Shown: positions 22,285-31,300, counted from the stretch's first letter. The stretch is 34,276 nucleotides of DNA from an uncultured bacterium (GCA_913063055.1 CAJXZK010000024.1:1-34276), one strand, 5' to 3'. The notes: generated by a model from the letters alone, not told the origin. Numbers and translations: made by a program.

Positions 22285-24351
22285 ATGTTTACCGACAATG
22301 CTATTAAGGTCCTAGAGAAGCGCTACTTCTTAAGAGATGACCAAGGTCAAATCATAGAAGACGTAGACTCTCTATTTGCACGGGTTGCTTCTGCTGTGGC
22401 TGCCAGTGAGCTGCGCTATGGCCTTGATGCTGCTGCCGTGGAGAGCCTTGCTGGTCGGTTTAAGCAAGCCATGCTTAATCGCGAATTTCTGCCCAATTCT
22501 CCTACCCTAATGAATGCCGGAAAGCCGGGTGGACAGCTCTCCGCTTGTTTCGTACTGCCGGTGCCAGACAGCTTAGAGGGTATTTTTGAGACTTGCAAAA
22601 ATGCTGCCATGATTCATAAAACTGGCGGTGGCACAGGCTTTTCGTTTTCGCGCTTGCGCCCAATGAATGACCGGGTCGCCTCGTCAGTGGGGGTGGCATC
22701 TGGTCCTGTCAGCTTTATGATTGTCTACGATGCTGCGACTGAAGCTATTCGCCAGGGTGGTACCAGGCGTGGTGCCAATATGGGCATGCTGCGGGTCGAT
22801 CATCCTGATATAGAGCAGTTTATAACCTGCAAGCGCGATACCAGCAAGCTCAATAACTTCAATATTTCAGTGGCCGTAACTGATAAGTTTATGGAAGCAG
22901 TTAAGTCTGATCAGCCCTTCGACTTAGTGCATCCTGGTCGTCGTGATGACAGTGGCCCTGAAGTTGTGCGCCAGGTCAGTGCCGTGGCTCTCTTCGACAA
23001 AATGGTAGAGAATGCCCATGCCACTGGCGAGCCAGGAATGGTCTTTATTGACCGCATCAATAATAGCGATCCAATTCAAATGGCAACCGATGATCATGGT
23101 CAGGTAATTGCTGGTACTGAAGATATTGAGGCCACCAACCCTTGTGGTGAACAACCGCTTGGGCCAGGCGATGCCTGCAATTTAGGCAGTATCAATGTCT
23201 CGCAATTTGTTGACGAGCAGGCTAAGACTTACGATTGGCAGCGTCTTAGTGAAATGATTGAGCTTGGTGTGCGTTTCCTCGATGATGTTATTGACGCTAA
23301 TGTCTATCCTTTTGAGTTTATTGCTCGGGCGACCTTAAACAACCGGCGAATTGGCCTCGGTTTGATGGGCTTCGCCGATTCACTGATCAAGCTTTCTATT
23401 GCTTACGATAGCAATGAGGCTGTTGCTCTTGCTGAGCAGTTAATGGCTTTCTTCCAAGATAAGGCCCATCAAGCTTCCGCTGCGTTGGCTAATGCTCGAG
23501 GTAATTTCCCTAATTGGTTTTATTCTGACTTCGCTCAACTTGGCTTAGTGCGGCGCAACGCCACAGTTACAACCATTGCTCCGACTGGCACTATTTCGAT
23601 AATTGCCGGCACCAGTTCGGGTATCGAACCACTCTTTGCTATTTCGTTTGTGCGCCGAGTGCTTGGCGGTACCGAGTTAGTTGAGGTCAATCCACTCTTC
23701 GAAAAAATTGCCAAAGAACGGGGCTTCTATAGTGAAGAACTGATGCGCAAGATTGCTCAAGAGGGCACAGTAAGCCACATTGATGAAGTTCCAGAAGACG
23801 TCCGGCGGGTTTTTGTCTGTGCTCACGATATTGACTATCTTTATCATGTCCGCATGCAGGCTGCATTCCAGCGTCACACAGACAATGCTGTTTCTAAGAC
23901 AATCAACTTCCCCAATAGTGCTACGGTTGCACAGGTAAAGGCAGCCTATTTAGCGGCCTGGGATCTGGGTCTGAAGGGTATTACTGTTTATCGTGACGCT
24001 TCCAGGCTTTCGCAAGTTTTGAACATCGGTAAAAGTGATCCCCTCAATAAAACTACTGTTTTAGAGCATGCCAGGGAGTTTGATGATTCCTTAAAAAAGC
24101 GACGTTCTGCTGGCCGCGCGGGGACTGTGACTAGTCCTCTGGTTAAAGGCAACCTGGCGCTGTCTGTTGTTGCTCGTCGTCGGTTAAAGAAGGGTAGTAT
24201 CGCAATCGCTGGTATTGCAAGTAGTGATATCGCTATGGTCTCGCAAGATATACTGATCGAGAGGTGCCCTGATTGTGGGGCTGTCGCTAAAAGTTTCCTC
24301 AAGTACGAAGCCTGCCGACTTTGCGTTGCCTGCGGTTATACTAAATGTTGA
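22285..24351 (+). CDS. nrdJ: Adenosylcobalamin-dependent (class II) ribonucleoside-diphosphate reductase
   Basis: 688 residues from the ATG at 22285, which has GGGAG 7 nt upstream (a GTG at 22267 is in frame). Reduces ribonucleotides to deoxyribonucleotides without oxygen or a separate radical subunit. Active-site residues are in place: redox Cys88 (SACFVLPVPD), the NPCGE motif with thiyl-radical Cys287, and Cys298 eleven residues on (CNLGSINV). PTGTISIIAGTSSGIEP is the phosphate-binding loop. The C-terminal CPDCG...CRLCVACGYTKC cysteines act as redox shuttle/zinc site in class II enzymes. No N-terminal ATP cone is visible. No nrdB or nrdG is near. dcd follows 51 bp downstream, so the two likely form a deoxynucleotide operon. 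Confidence 0.95.
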   Translation: MFTDNAIKVLEKRYFLRDDQGQIIEDVDSLFARVASAVAASELRYGLDAAAVESLAGRFKQAMLNREFLPNSPTLMNAGKPGGQLSACFVLPVPDSLEGIFETCKNAAMIHKTGGGTGFSFSRLRPMNDRVASSVGVASGPVSFMIVYDAATEAIRQGGTRRGANMGMLRVDHPDIEQFITCKRDTSKLNNFNISVAVTDKFMEAVKSDQPFDLVHPGRRDDSGPEVVRQVSAVALFDKMVENAHATGEPGMVFIDRINNSDPIQMATDDHGQVIAGTEDIEATNPCGEQPLGPGDACNLGSINVSQFVDEQAKTYDWQRLSEMIELGVRFLDDVIDANVYPFEFIARATLNNRRIGLGLMGFADSLIKLSIAYDSNEAVALAEQLMAFFQDKAHQASAALANARGNFPNWFYSDFAQLGLVRRNATVTTIAPTGTISIIAGTSSGIEPLFAISFVRRVLGGTELVEVNPLFEKIAKERGFYSEELMRKIAQEGTVSHIDEVPEDVRRVFVCAHDIDYLYHVRMQAAFQRHTDNAVSKTINFPNSATVAQVKAAYLAAWDLGLKGITVYRDASRLSQVLNIGKSDPLNKTTVLEHAREFDDSLKKRRSAGRAGTVTSPLVKGNLALSVVARRRLKKGSIAIAGIASSDIAMVSQDILIERCPDCGAVAKSFLKYEACRLCVACGYTKC

Positions 24352-24402
24352 CCCTTAAGTCAGCGTTATATATGACCTACGCCTTATCAGAGGACAACAG
24401 CT

Positions 24403-24978
24403 ATGTCGATTATGGTCGATCGGGAAATCCGAGAAGAGATTGCTAGCGGTAAGCTAATAATCGAACCTTTTGAAGACCGCCTGATTCAGCCGAATTCGTA
24501 TGATGTTCGTTTGTCTGATCGTTTCTCCTGGCACGTCGCTGGCGAAGAAGTAATAGACCCATACGAGTCTCAGTCAATTCTTGAGGGTGTCAAACAAGTT
24601 ACTGCTGAAAGCATTGTTATCAAGCCCTATGAATTCATTCTAGGAGCCACTCTTGAGGCTGTTTGCTTGCCTGATGATATTGTCGGTCAATTAACCGGTA
24701 AATCGAGCCTTGCCCGCTTAGGTGTAATGGTTCACGTTACGGCTGGCTTTATTGATGCTGGTTTCAGCCATCCTCCAGCTCAAATCACTCTTGAGATTCT
24801 TAATGTTGGCAATCGCCCCGTCAGGCTCCACGCTGGTATGAGCATCGGACAGATGGTCTTCACCCGCACAGCCTTCTGTGACTTGCCTTATCACCGCAAA
24901 CCAGGGGCTAAATACAATGGCCAGGCGGCAGCGGCCCACAGCAAGTATTACCTCAATCCCCAAGAAGCTTCGGTTTAG
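24403..24978 (+). CDS. dcd: dCTP deaminase
   Basis: 191 residues. Converts dCTP to dUTP in pyrimidine deoxynucleotide synthesis. The family signatures are clear: QPNSYDVRL, the nucleotide loop GKSSLARLGVMVHVTAGFIDAGF (99-121, Arg105) and the catalytic Glu131 in QITLEI. The TAGFIDAGF form resembles both plain deaminases and bifunctional dCTP deaminase/dUTPases; no dut gene is visible, so the bifunctional option remains open. The ATG at 24403 has AGAGG about 9 nt upstream. A four-residue insertion (SHPP) precedes QITLEI. It is downstream of nrdJ and converges on the TPR protein gene. Confidence 0.94.
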   Translation: MSIMVDREIREEIASGKLIIEPFEDRLIQPNSYDVRLSDRFSWHVAGEEVIDPYESQSILEGVKQVTAESIVIKPYEFILGATLEAVCLPDDIVGQLTGKSSLARLGVMVHVTAGFIDAGFSHPPAQITLEILNVGNRPVRLHAGMSIGQMVFTRTAFCDLPYHRKPGAKYNGQAAAAHSKYYLNPQEASV

Positions 24979-25016
24979 TTCTCGAGGTTAGCTCCGAGAT
25001 CTAAGCCCTCAGCTTG

Positions 25017-26009
25017 CTATTCTTGGCTGCGCCTTTGTTGCAACAAGCGCTGCATAGGCGAAGCTTTGCTTTCGGCCTTTTTGTCGACTGAAACCGCTGG
25101 GTTTTCTGCGCTAGTGATACTGCCGGACAGTGGCGATACTGACAGAGCATCTTGCAGTGTGATGTCTTCTTCCCGGGCATTGCGATAGTTTTTTCTGGTA
25201 GAGCGTAGCGGGCCGGGCCCTTGTGCACCGGCTGATGAATCGATTAAGCCAGAGTTCAGTGGCGTACTTGGCCTTACTCTTTCGCTTATTTCAATAGGGC
25301 TAATGTCGGTAGTTGCTGAGGGATCGGCAAGCCTATAGGCAATATCAACTGGGCTGATGTCAGTGGTTGCAGCTGGATCTGTAATTCTCTGACTTATCTC
25401 CACCGGGCTGATATCGGTTGTCGCTGCCGGGTCAGCTATTGGCGGGGCTGCCCGCACAGCCTGGTTGGCTGGTGTCTCTGCTACGTAAGCTTTGTATACT
25501 CCTGAGCGTTTCCAATTGCCTGTCTTGGCGCCTTGAATACAAGTTTCAAGGTGCTTTGCTTCACGCTCTCGGTGAGTTTCATTGAGCAGTCTGGCATAGT
25601 TAGCCATGACGTTTATGGTCTGTGGGTGGGAATTGCCCAATGCTTTTGTCTGAATACGCAGAGCCTTTTGGTATTCGCCTTCGGCTAGAAAATGTTTCTT
25701 TTGACTGTGGTAAAGCAGGCCGAGGTTGTTGGTGAAGACACCGACATCGTGATGTTCTGGCCCATATCTCTCTTGATATAGGGCAATCACTCGCTTAACT
25801 ACGACTTCAGCTTGGGCTAGTTGTCTTAGTTTGAAGAGTATCTCTGCCAAGCATTCCAGGGTCATGGCCAGGCGCCGATCATCGGGGGGAAAGTCCTCGG
25901 CAATGTCTACGGCGGCAGAGAGAAGCGGTTCTGCGTGTTCAAGCTTGCCAAGCTGCACTGCTTTGCCAGCCGATTCCCAATAACTGCTCCATTTTTCGTC
26001 TTGATTCAT
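25017..26009 (-). CDS. TPR protein with three 18-residue repeats
   Basis: 330 residues from the ATG at 26009; the longer frame needs a TTG at 26078, which is better explained as a -35 element. The first ~165 residues are tetratricopeptide repeats of the kinesin-light-chain kind (for example NNLGLLYHSQKKHFLAEGEYQKAL), made for protein-protein contacts. A linker follows, then three near-identical 18-residue units (DPAATTDISPVEIS type), and a low-complexity basic tail (QRLLQQRRSQE). No signal peptide. Partner unknown. It shares a 269-bp promoter region with the 835-residue orphan protein on the opposite strand. Confidence 0.85.
   Translation of the reverse strand: MNQDEKWSSYWESAGKAVQLGKLEHAEPLLSAAVDIAEDFPPDDRRLAMTLECLAEILFKLRQLAQAEVVVKRVIALYQERYGPEHHDVGVFTNNLGLLYHSQKKHFLAEGEYQKALRIQTKALGNSHPQTINVMANYARLLNETHREREAKHLETCIQGAKTGNWKRSGVYKAYVAETPANQAVRAAPPIADPAATTDISPVEISQRITDPAATTDISPVDIAYRLADPSATTDISPIEISERVRPSTPLNSGLIDSSAGAQGPGPLRSTRKNYRNAREEDITLQDALSVSPLSGSITSAENPAVSVDKKAESKASPMQRLLQQRRSQE
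25275..25436 (-). repeat. Three tandem 54-bp repeats in the TPR protein
   Basis: Each 54-bp unit encodes 18 residues with the invariant core ATTDISP followed by (V/I)(E/D)I. The unit's third positions differ between copies, so the protein sequence is more conserved than the DNA, which suggests selection on the repeated peptide. Confidence 0.85.
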
Positions 26010-26050
26010 ACTGGCCGTTCTTTCCCAATACAAAGAGAATGGTTTGAGAG

Positions 26051-26078
26051 AATGTATTTTAAGGATACCGCTTGGCAA
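26051..26078 (-). promoter_or_regulatory. Candidate promoter of the TPR gene
   Basis: On the minus strand, TTGCCA (26078-26073), 16-bp spacer and TACATT (26056-26051), leaving about 35 nt to the ATG at 26009. Confidence 0.4.
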
Positions 26079-26187
26079 CCGATTCGCCTACTGCTAATCC
26101 CCACGGTTTCCTTGCTAAAGGGCCGTGGCGCACAAACATTATAATTAAAAAGGCCAAGATTGCCGTTGGCAGTGGGAATTCTACGAA

Positions 26188-26216
26188 TTTACTGTTGTCT
26201 AAGTCTTATTTAATAT
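26188..26216 (+). promoter_or_regulatory. Candidate promoter of the 835-residue orphan gene
   Basis: TTTACT (26188-26193), 17-bp spacer and TAATAT (26211-26216), with about 55 nt to the ATG at 26279. Confidence 0.35.
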
Positions 26217-26278
26217 GGATAGATGCGTGGCATAAAGAAGTATCGACTTCGCGCATTTTTCTACCGGGGAGAGTCCAA

Positions 26279-28786
26279 ATGACTGACGCACCTGACAAAG
26301 GACGTACACAAAAAGACGAAGTTCAAGACGCTGCGACACAAAAGTTGCTGGAAGGTCTTGGTAGCCAGGTTGCTCAGGCAAGATACGGCCAGGTAGCCCC
26401 TGCTTTCAATCCTGGCGCTGAACCCGGTAAAGGAAAAGACCCTTATTATGTTGGCCCTGCTGACGGTAAGCCGCAGAAGGCGCCGTATGGTCCCGATGGC
26501 ACCCTTGTACCTGGTGGCAATCCAAATAATGGCAATCAGGGTGGCGAGCAGGTACCTAGTTTCACAGAACGGCATAAAGACAAACAGGTAGATCCCACCA
26601 AGCCATATCAGCGTAGCGACATTGGTGAGCAAGTGCGAACCGGCAACCAGAATCCGGGGCAAGGCCGTCAGTTCTCATGGCAAGGCGCCGATTTCTTCGA
26701 CCCAAGAGTGCAGCAAACTATTATGTTGCGTGGTCAGCACCGCGACTTATTGAATTCGACTATATTCGCTGGTGCTGCTAGCGTGCCGATCCCACTTCTT
26801 CACGACGCCATTTCAAAGCGTGCCGATCAGGCTGTGGCCAAGGCTGCTGAAACTGGCGCCGAGACTAATCTCAGTAAGATGGGTAAGTGGTGGCAGTCTA
26901 ATGTCGACCCGACAAAAGTTGCTGGCGGTGATTTGATCAAAGTTGATCCTAAGCATGCCACTGCTTTTCAGAACTTTGAAGGATTGCAGACCAAGTTAGC
27001 TGAAACTGTTAAAGCTGGTGGTGATGACGCTCTTAAGGCGGCTGAGAAATTAGACTTCCTGAAGGCGCGCACTGCTGAAGGCAAGTTTACGGCTCAGAAC
27101 TGGATGGAAGCTTCTGCTAAAGAGGGCGGTAAGTTCTTTACACCAGATGAGCTGGCCGTGCTTGAGCAGAGAGCTAACGCTGGCAAGATGATTGATGCTG
27201 CTGCTGCTAAGCAAAGTGGTCGCATTGCTCAAACCCTTGAGAATATGCCTGGTTGGATGTCGCGAGTTGGCAATGGCATGCTTTCTTCTGCCGCTCAGTA
27301 CGGTATTGTTTCCGCAGACCGCAGCATGACCCAGAAAGTCGCTGGCGTGAACGGTTTGCACGAATCGTGGAATGCTAGTCAGGTCATTGGTCCTATGGCG
27401 TTGGCGGCTTTGCCAGGCAAGTTGAAACTAGCAGCACCTATCGTTGCAATTGGTGGCTCGCAGGCCATCGACGGTTTAGCGCGCATGACCGGGTTGACTG
27501 CCCCTGACCGCATCAATGCCGCCACCGGTGTGTATGATGGCTGGAATGGTGCCTTTGTGGCTGGCAGTTTGACACTGGCTACCTACGCTAAAGATTGGCG
27601 GGCCAAGGCTGTTATCGCTGGTGTCGGTACTCTGGCACCGATGGCAGTGCACGCCTATCAAGACAATATTGGCGGCAACCTTAAAGGTGGCGTCGATAAT
27701 GTTAGAGAGAGTTTCAACTACGATCACACCAAGCGTTCATATGGCTCGTTGAGAGAAGTTGATAGCTCAATGCAGAAAGTTCTCAACAAGAAGGAAGATT
27801 GGATTGTCGCTAACGTTGACGCCAGTTTTGCTGCCATGAATGATCGCTGGAATAAGCCTGCTGCAGCTGGTGGTTTAACCACTGAGCAGAAGCTTCTAGG
27901 CTTGCGTGATGACGCTAGTGCTACTGGTGCTCTCTCTCGCAACATCCTCGATAAGGGTACGCGCATTTCAGACAAGGGTACTGAGCCACAATACATGCTT
28001 GATGGCTATCAACTTGATGTGGGCGGCCGGGCTTTGCATTACATGTTGCGCACTAGAAATAGTGCTGACAAGGCAGCTACTCTGACTGAGCAAATTATTC
28101 GGGACAATGCCGATCCAAGCAAACAAGTAACAATCAAAGGTGAGCTGCCCAAGCAAAGCGAAGCCGATGATCTAAGAAAGTATTCGGCAGAAGCACAGAC
28201 TGATATCACCAAGATTCTTGATGGTAAGCACGATATTAAAGGCGCTTTTGAAGAGCTTGTGAAAAAGGCCGAAGTGCTTGATAAAGAGTTCCTCAAAACC
28301 TATATCAAAGGGCCAGATAATCTGATCCTCTATTACAACGACAAGGCTGCTAAGGCTCAGGCTGCTGCTCAGAGGGCCGCTGCAGAAGGCAATGACCCCT
28401 TGCGCCAAGAAGCTGAATTGAAGACTCAAGAGTACGCCAAAGTTGTGGCCAAGCTTTACCGCGACCAGGCTTTAGCCTATATGGCGATGGCAGCAGCGAA
28501 GATGAAGAATGGCAATGATGGCGGTGGTGCTTACGACCTTCTAATTGATGACGGTGCCAATCATAAAGACATCTTCCCTAGTGGACAAAGGAAGGGATAC
28601 AACGGTGCTCAAGGTGCTCTGCGAATCGCCGATACCTATGCACCAGGAAATCCAGATACGCAGCAACTCTCTGAAGTATTTTCACAGCTAGCAAAAGAAA
28701 TGCAAGAGAAGCGCAAACTGCAACTAACGAGCAGTACTTCTAACGTTCTGGGCTTCCGTGACCAGTTCACCCGTCCGGGTCAATAG
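26279..28786 (+). CDS. Large orphan protein with Gly/Pro-rich N-terminus and hydrophobic helices
   Basis: 835 residues from the ATG at 26279, preceded by GGGGAGAG (26266-26273); an open extension to 26072 lacks support. Order of parts: a Gly/Pro/Asn-rich, probably disordered segment (1-130); a first hydrophobic helix (about 158-178); a helical stretch; a central block with hydrophobic helices around 333-350, 368-402 and 424-460 rich in Ala and Gly; and a long charged helical C-terminal half (490-835) with TPR-like character near the end. There is no classical N-terminal signal peptide. I recognise no family. It is divergent from the TPR gene and followed by a strong terminator, so it is a single-gene unit. 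Confidence 0.82.
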   Translation: MTDAPDKGRTQKDEVQDAATQKLLEGLGSQVAQARYGQVAPAFNPGAEPGKGKDPYYVGPADGKPQKAPYGPDGTLVPGGNPNNGNQGGEQVPSFTERHKDKQVDPTKPYQRSDIGEQVRTGNQNPGQGRQFSWQGADFFDPRVQQTIMLRGQHRDLLNSTIFAGAASVPIPLLHDAISKRADQAVAKAAETGAETNLSKMGKWWQSNVDPTKVAGGDLIKVDPKHATAFQNFEGLQTKLAETVKAGGDDALKAAEKLDFLKARTAEGKFTAQNWMEASAKEGGKFFTPDELAVLEQRANAGKMIDAAAAKQSGRIAQTLENMPGWMSRVGNGMLSSAAQYGIVSADRSMTQKVAGVNGLHESWNASQVIGPMALAALPGKLKLAAPIVAIGGSQAIDGLARMTGLTAPDRINAATGVYDGWNGAFVAGSLTLATYAKDWRAKAVIAGVGTLAPMAVHAYQDNIGGNLKGGVDNVRESFNYDHTKRSYGSLREVDSSMQKVLNKKEDWIVANVDASFAAMNDRWNKPAAAGGLTTEQKLLGLRDDASATGALSRNILDKGTRISDKGTEPQYMLDGYQLDVGGRALHYMLRTRNSADKAATLTEQIIRDNADPSKQVTIKGELPKQSEADDLRKYSAEAQTDITKILDGKHDIKGAFEELVKKAEVLDKEFLKTYIKGPDNLILYYNDKAAKAQAAAQRAAAEGNDPLRQEAELKTQEYAKVVAKLYRDQALAYMAMAAAKMKNGNDGGGAYDLLIDDGANHKDIFPSGQRKGYNGAQGALRIADTYAPGNPDTQQLSEVFSQLAKEMQEKRKLQLTSSTSNVLGFRDQFTRPGQ

Positions 28787-28806
28787 GTCGTCAATAAAAT
28801 TGAGAA

Positions 28807-28840
28807 AGCACTAGGTCGCTTCCGACTTGGTGCTTTTTTT
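28807..28840 (+). terminator. Intrinsic terminator after the 835-residue gene
   Basis: AGCACTAGGTCG (28807-28818), CTTC loop, CGACTTGGTGCT (28823-28834) with two G.U pairs, then a run of seven T. Confidence 0.9.
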
Positions 28841-28904
28841 ATGTTTAATTGAATTCGATTGAACTTTCTTGCTCGATTTGACGTTTTACTCAAAAGGAGA
28901 CTAA

Positions 28905-28931
28905 ATGTCGCTTTATGGCGGCAAGCTTTAG
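28905..28931 (+). CDS. Possible 8-residue leader peptide upstream of comEC
   Basis: ATG TCG CTT TAT GGC GGC AAG CTT TAG encodes MSLYGGKL. It has one of the best ribosome binding sites in the window (AAAGGAGA with 4-5 nt spacing) and ends 50 bp before the comEC start. Too short to recognise by coding statistics; it may be chance, a leader that tunes comEC expression, or the remnant of a former gene start. Confidence 0.3.
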   Translation: MSLYGGKL

Positions 28932-28981
28932 GCTGAGTTACTTCCTTGGTCGGCGTAATTTCTTAAAAAGAGAGTTGATTT

Positions 28982-31300
28982 ATGACAGATAGAGTGACAG
29001 CCAGCCTGGCTCCGTCAGGCTATAGCCCCGCACGTGCCTTTCCCTTGTTTTCGTTGTCTGTTCTCTGTGGTGCTTTACTTGCTAGCTTTAATACTCATCC
29101 AGTAGTGACTTTGCTTGTGGCCTTGTTGCCTCTGCTTCTTCGCCCTCTTTGTCTCTGGCCTCTGAAAGTCGCGGCAACATTGAGTCTCGCTCTCGTTCTC
29201 AGCTTCTGTTGGGCGGTTGTGCGCAAAGACAATGGCGGACCGGCTGAAAACGATCTTTACTTTGTGCCTGCACTACACTCAAACAGTCGGGTTCATCTTC
29301 GTGGCCAGATTGAAGAAGTGCGAGAGCGAGAATCTAAACTAGACCCCAGGCTAGACCCCAGGCTAGAAACAAGTGAGGGCTCAGCGGAAAAGCACGACTT
29401 TAGTTTGATTGTGCGCGCTGATGAGCTTCTGTTTCCTGCTAGACGACCGCTTGATGGTAAGGTGTTGGTCACTATCGAAGCAGCAGACACACAGTCTTTG
29501 CCATCTCCTTTGCCTGGTGATTCGGTAGAAATTTCGGGTGTGTTGCGCAAGCCCAAAGGCAAAAACTTTTCCTTCGAATTTGATGAAGCCGCATGGCTCG
29601 CTAGCAAAGGGATATTTGCGCGATTGAGTGTGAAAGCAGAAGATTTTCACATTGGTGCAGCGCTGCCCGCCGGCTGTGTCGATAGGCGCGAAAAAGTAAC
29701 TGGCGAAACTGCTCTCGTGCGCATTGACCGCGCAATTGCCGTGGTGCGAAAGAAAATTGTACTGGCTCACCGTGAGCATCTGGGCGTGGCCCGGGGTAGC
29801 CTTTTTTCATCAATGGTTTTGGGCGATAGAGTTGTAAGTGTTGACCAAGAATTGAAGCGACAGTTTGCGCTGATTGGCCTGTCGCATCTGCTTGCTGCCT
29901 CAGGTCTTAATCTAACAATTATTGTCACAGCGGCTTTGCTGCTTTGCCGATTCTTTCAAGCAAAAGCGAGGCCGAGTCAGGGTGTACGAACTAGCTGGCT
30001 TAATATATACGTGCCCTTTCTTTGTGTCGTGTTGTTTACGGCCTTTGCTGGCGCTGGCCCCTCGGTAAGCCGTGCTGCCATCATGTGTTTAGTTGCTCTT
30101 TGGGCGCGATTGGCCTTTGTTCGCCTGGCCCATGGAGCCGCTCTTGCTTTAGCCTTACTGTTTGCTTTGGCCCTAGACCCTTTAAGTGTTTCAGATGTCG
30201 GTTTGCAGCTTTCTTATGGCGCCACATTTGGTATTGTCTATATTTATCCTTTGATAGAGTCGGCTTGGCTCAAAGATATTGAGCGAGTCTGGCTCAGGGC
30301 ACTCTTTTCACTTGTGGCTGTTGTGGTTGCTGCCCAGTTAGCTGTTCTTCCCATTCAACTTCAGGTCTTTCAGCAGCTTTCTGTTCTTGTAGTGCCTGCC
30401 AATTTGCTGGCCGAGCCTGTCGTCGTGCCGTTGACTATCATGGGCTTTATTTCGTCAATTCTGGCTGCTGTTGCTTCCAGCCAGCTTCCGCAACCTTTTT
30501 ACTTTTGCCAACCCTTAATCGATGCTGCAGCGGTCCTGTGTTTTGCCATTGATTGGCTCGCTAAATTTCCTCTAGATTGGCTTATATACCTGGCTCGAAC
30601 ACTTGCGCTCATTCCATTTGTCTCACTATCCGTGGCTAAACCTCAAGCTGTTCATGTCTTTATCTATTACTTATTGATGGCTCTAGTGCTAGTTGGCGGC
30701 CGCGTTCGTCCGCGACTTGCTTGTCTAGTTCTTTTCTTTACCTTTACTCTTCTAGCAGCCGAATCTTATGTGGAAAGCCCTCTTCTACAGCTGCTCTGCA
30801 CCGACCGCGAGCTGATCGTAAACCGCGGCAATTTGGAATATTTCGTTTGGCCATTCAATAAACAAGGCCAGCCGCTTCAGTCTTTCCCGTTAGCCCAGTC
30901 GCAATTGGGCCAGTCTGAAGGGGCGAAGACGGCCATAGGGCGAAGATATGTGCGCTATTTGCTGGCCCGGGGCATTCACTTAGCTCCAGCTCCGCAGGTG
31001 GGAGAGCAATTGATTTTGGAGCGAGAGGCTTTGAAAATTGAAATCGAAGGGGTGAATTTTTCTCGCTCTGTCTTGCCTCGTCTGCAGGTTGTTACTTTGC
31101 CAGCTCCAAACTCCGTTTCTGGCCCCTACAAGCTAGTTTCCCAACCCATTCGCCAGGGACCGGTGTACTGTCGACTGTCTGGGGAAGTGCGTTCGCCTTT
31201 GTTCATTCCCTATTGCTCTGCACCGATGCCTTTTGCCTTTCCCCTGGTCGCTGAGGTCGAGGCTGTAAAGTCTGCATACCTAATCAGCTTAAGGCTTTGA
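28982..31300 (+). CDS. comEC: ComEC/Rec2-family DNA uptake channel, atypical C-terminus
   Basis: 772 residues. Two or three N-terminal spans (about 20-80), a soluble OB-like domain (about 95-225), then the competence domain starting at about 265 with LFSSMVLGDR and the family core SHLLAASGLN (301-310), and about eight further spans up to ~595. ComEC proteins take single-stranded DNA across the inner membrane during transformation. The final ~175 residues carry no HxHxDH or other metallo-beta-lactamase motif that many ComEC proteins have; I do not recognise that tail. Other competence genes are not in this window. It is likely independent of the terminated gene before it. Confidence 0.85.
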   Translation: MTDRVTASLAPSGYSPARAFPLFSLSVLCGALLASFNTHPVVTLLVALLPLLLRPLCLWPLKVAATLSLALVLSFCWAVVRKDNGGPAENDLYFVPALHSNSRVHLRGQIEEVRERESKLDPRLDPRLETSEGSAEKHDFSLIVRADELLFPARRPLDGKVLVTIEAADTQSLPSPLPGDSVEISGVLRKPKGKNFSFEFDEAAWLASKGIFARLSVKAEDFHIGAALPAGCVDRREKVTGETALVRIDRAIAVVRKKIVLAHREHLGVARGSLFSSMVLGDRVVSVDQELKRQFALIGLSHLLAASGLNLTIIVTAALLLCRFFQAKARPSQGVRTSWLNIYVPFLCVVLFTAFAGAGPSVSRAAIMCLVALWARLAFVRLAHGAALALALLFALALDPLSVSDVGLQLSYGATFGIVYIYPLIESAWLKDIERVWLRALFSLVAVVVAAQLAVLPIQLQVFQQLSVLVVPANLLAEPVVVPLTIMGFISSILAAVASSQLPQPFYFCQPLIDAAAVLCFAIDWLAKFPLDWLIYLARTLALIPFVSLSVAKPQAVHVFIYYLLMALVLVGGRVRPRLACLVLFFTFTLLAAESYVESPLLQLLCTDRELIVNRGNLEYFVWPFNKQGQPLQSFPLAQSQLGQSEGAKTAIGRRYVRYLLARGIHLAPAPQVGEQLILEREALKIEIEGVNFSRSVLPRLQVVTLPAPNSVSGPYKLVSQPIRQGPVYCRLSGEVRSPLFIPYCSAPMPFAFPLVAEVEAVKSAYLISLRL
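29339..29362 (+). repeat. Two tandem 12-bp repeats in comEC
   Basis: CTAGACCCCAGG is present twice in a row, followed by a partial third copy (CTAGA). It encodes LDPRLDPRLE within the OB-like domain, so copy-number change keeps the frame. Confidence 0.85.

Noticed and set aside
24979-25016. Possible terminator between dcd and the TPR gene
   Set aside because: Only a weak imperfect dyad (CTCGAGG...CTCCGAG) and no T-run.
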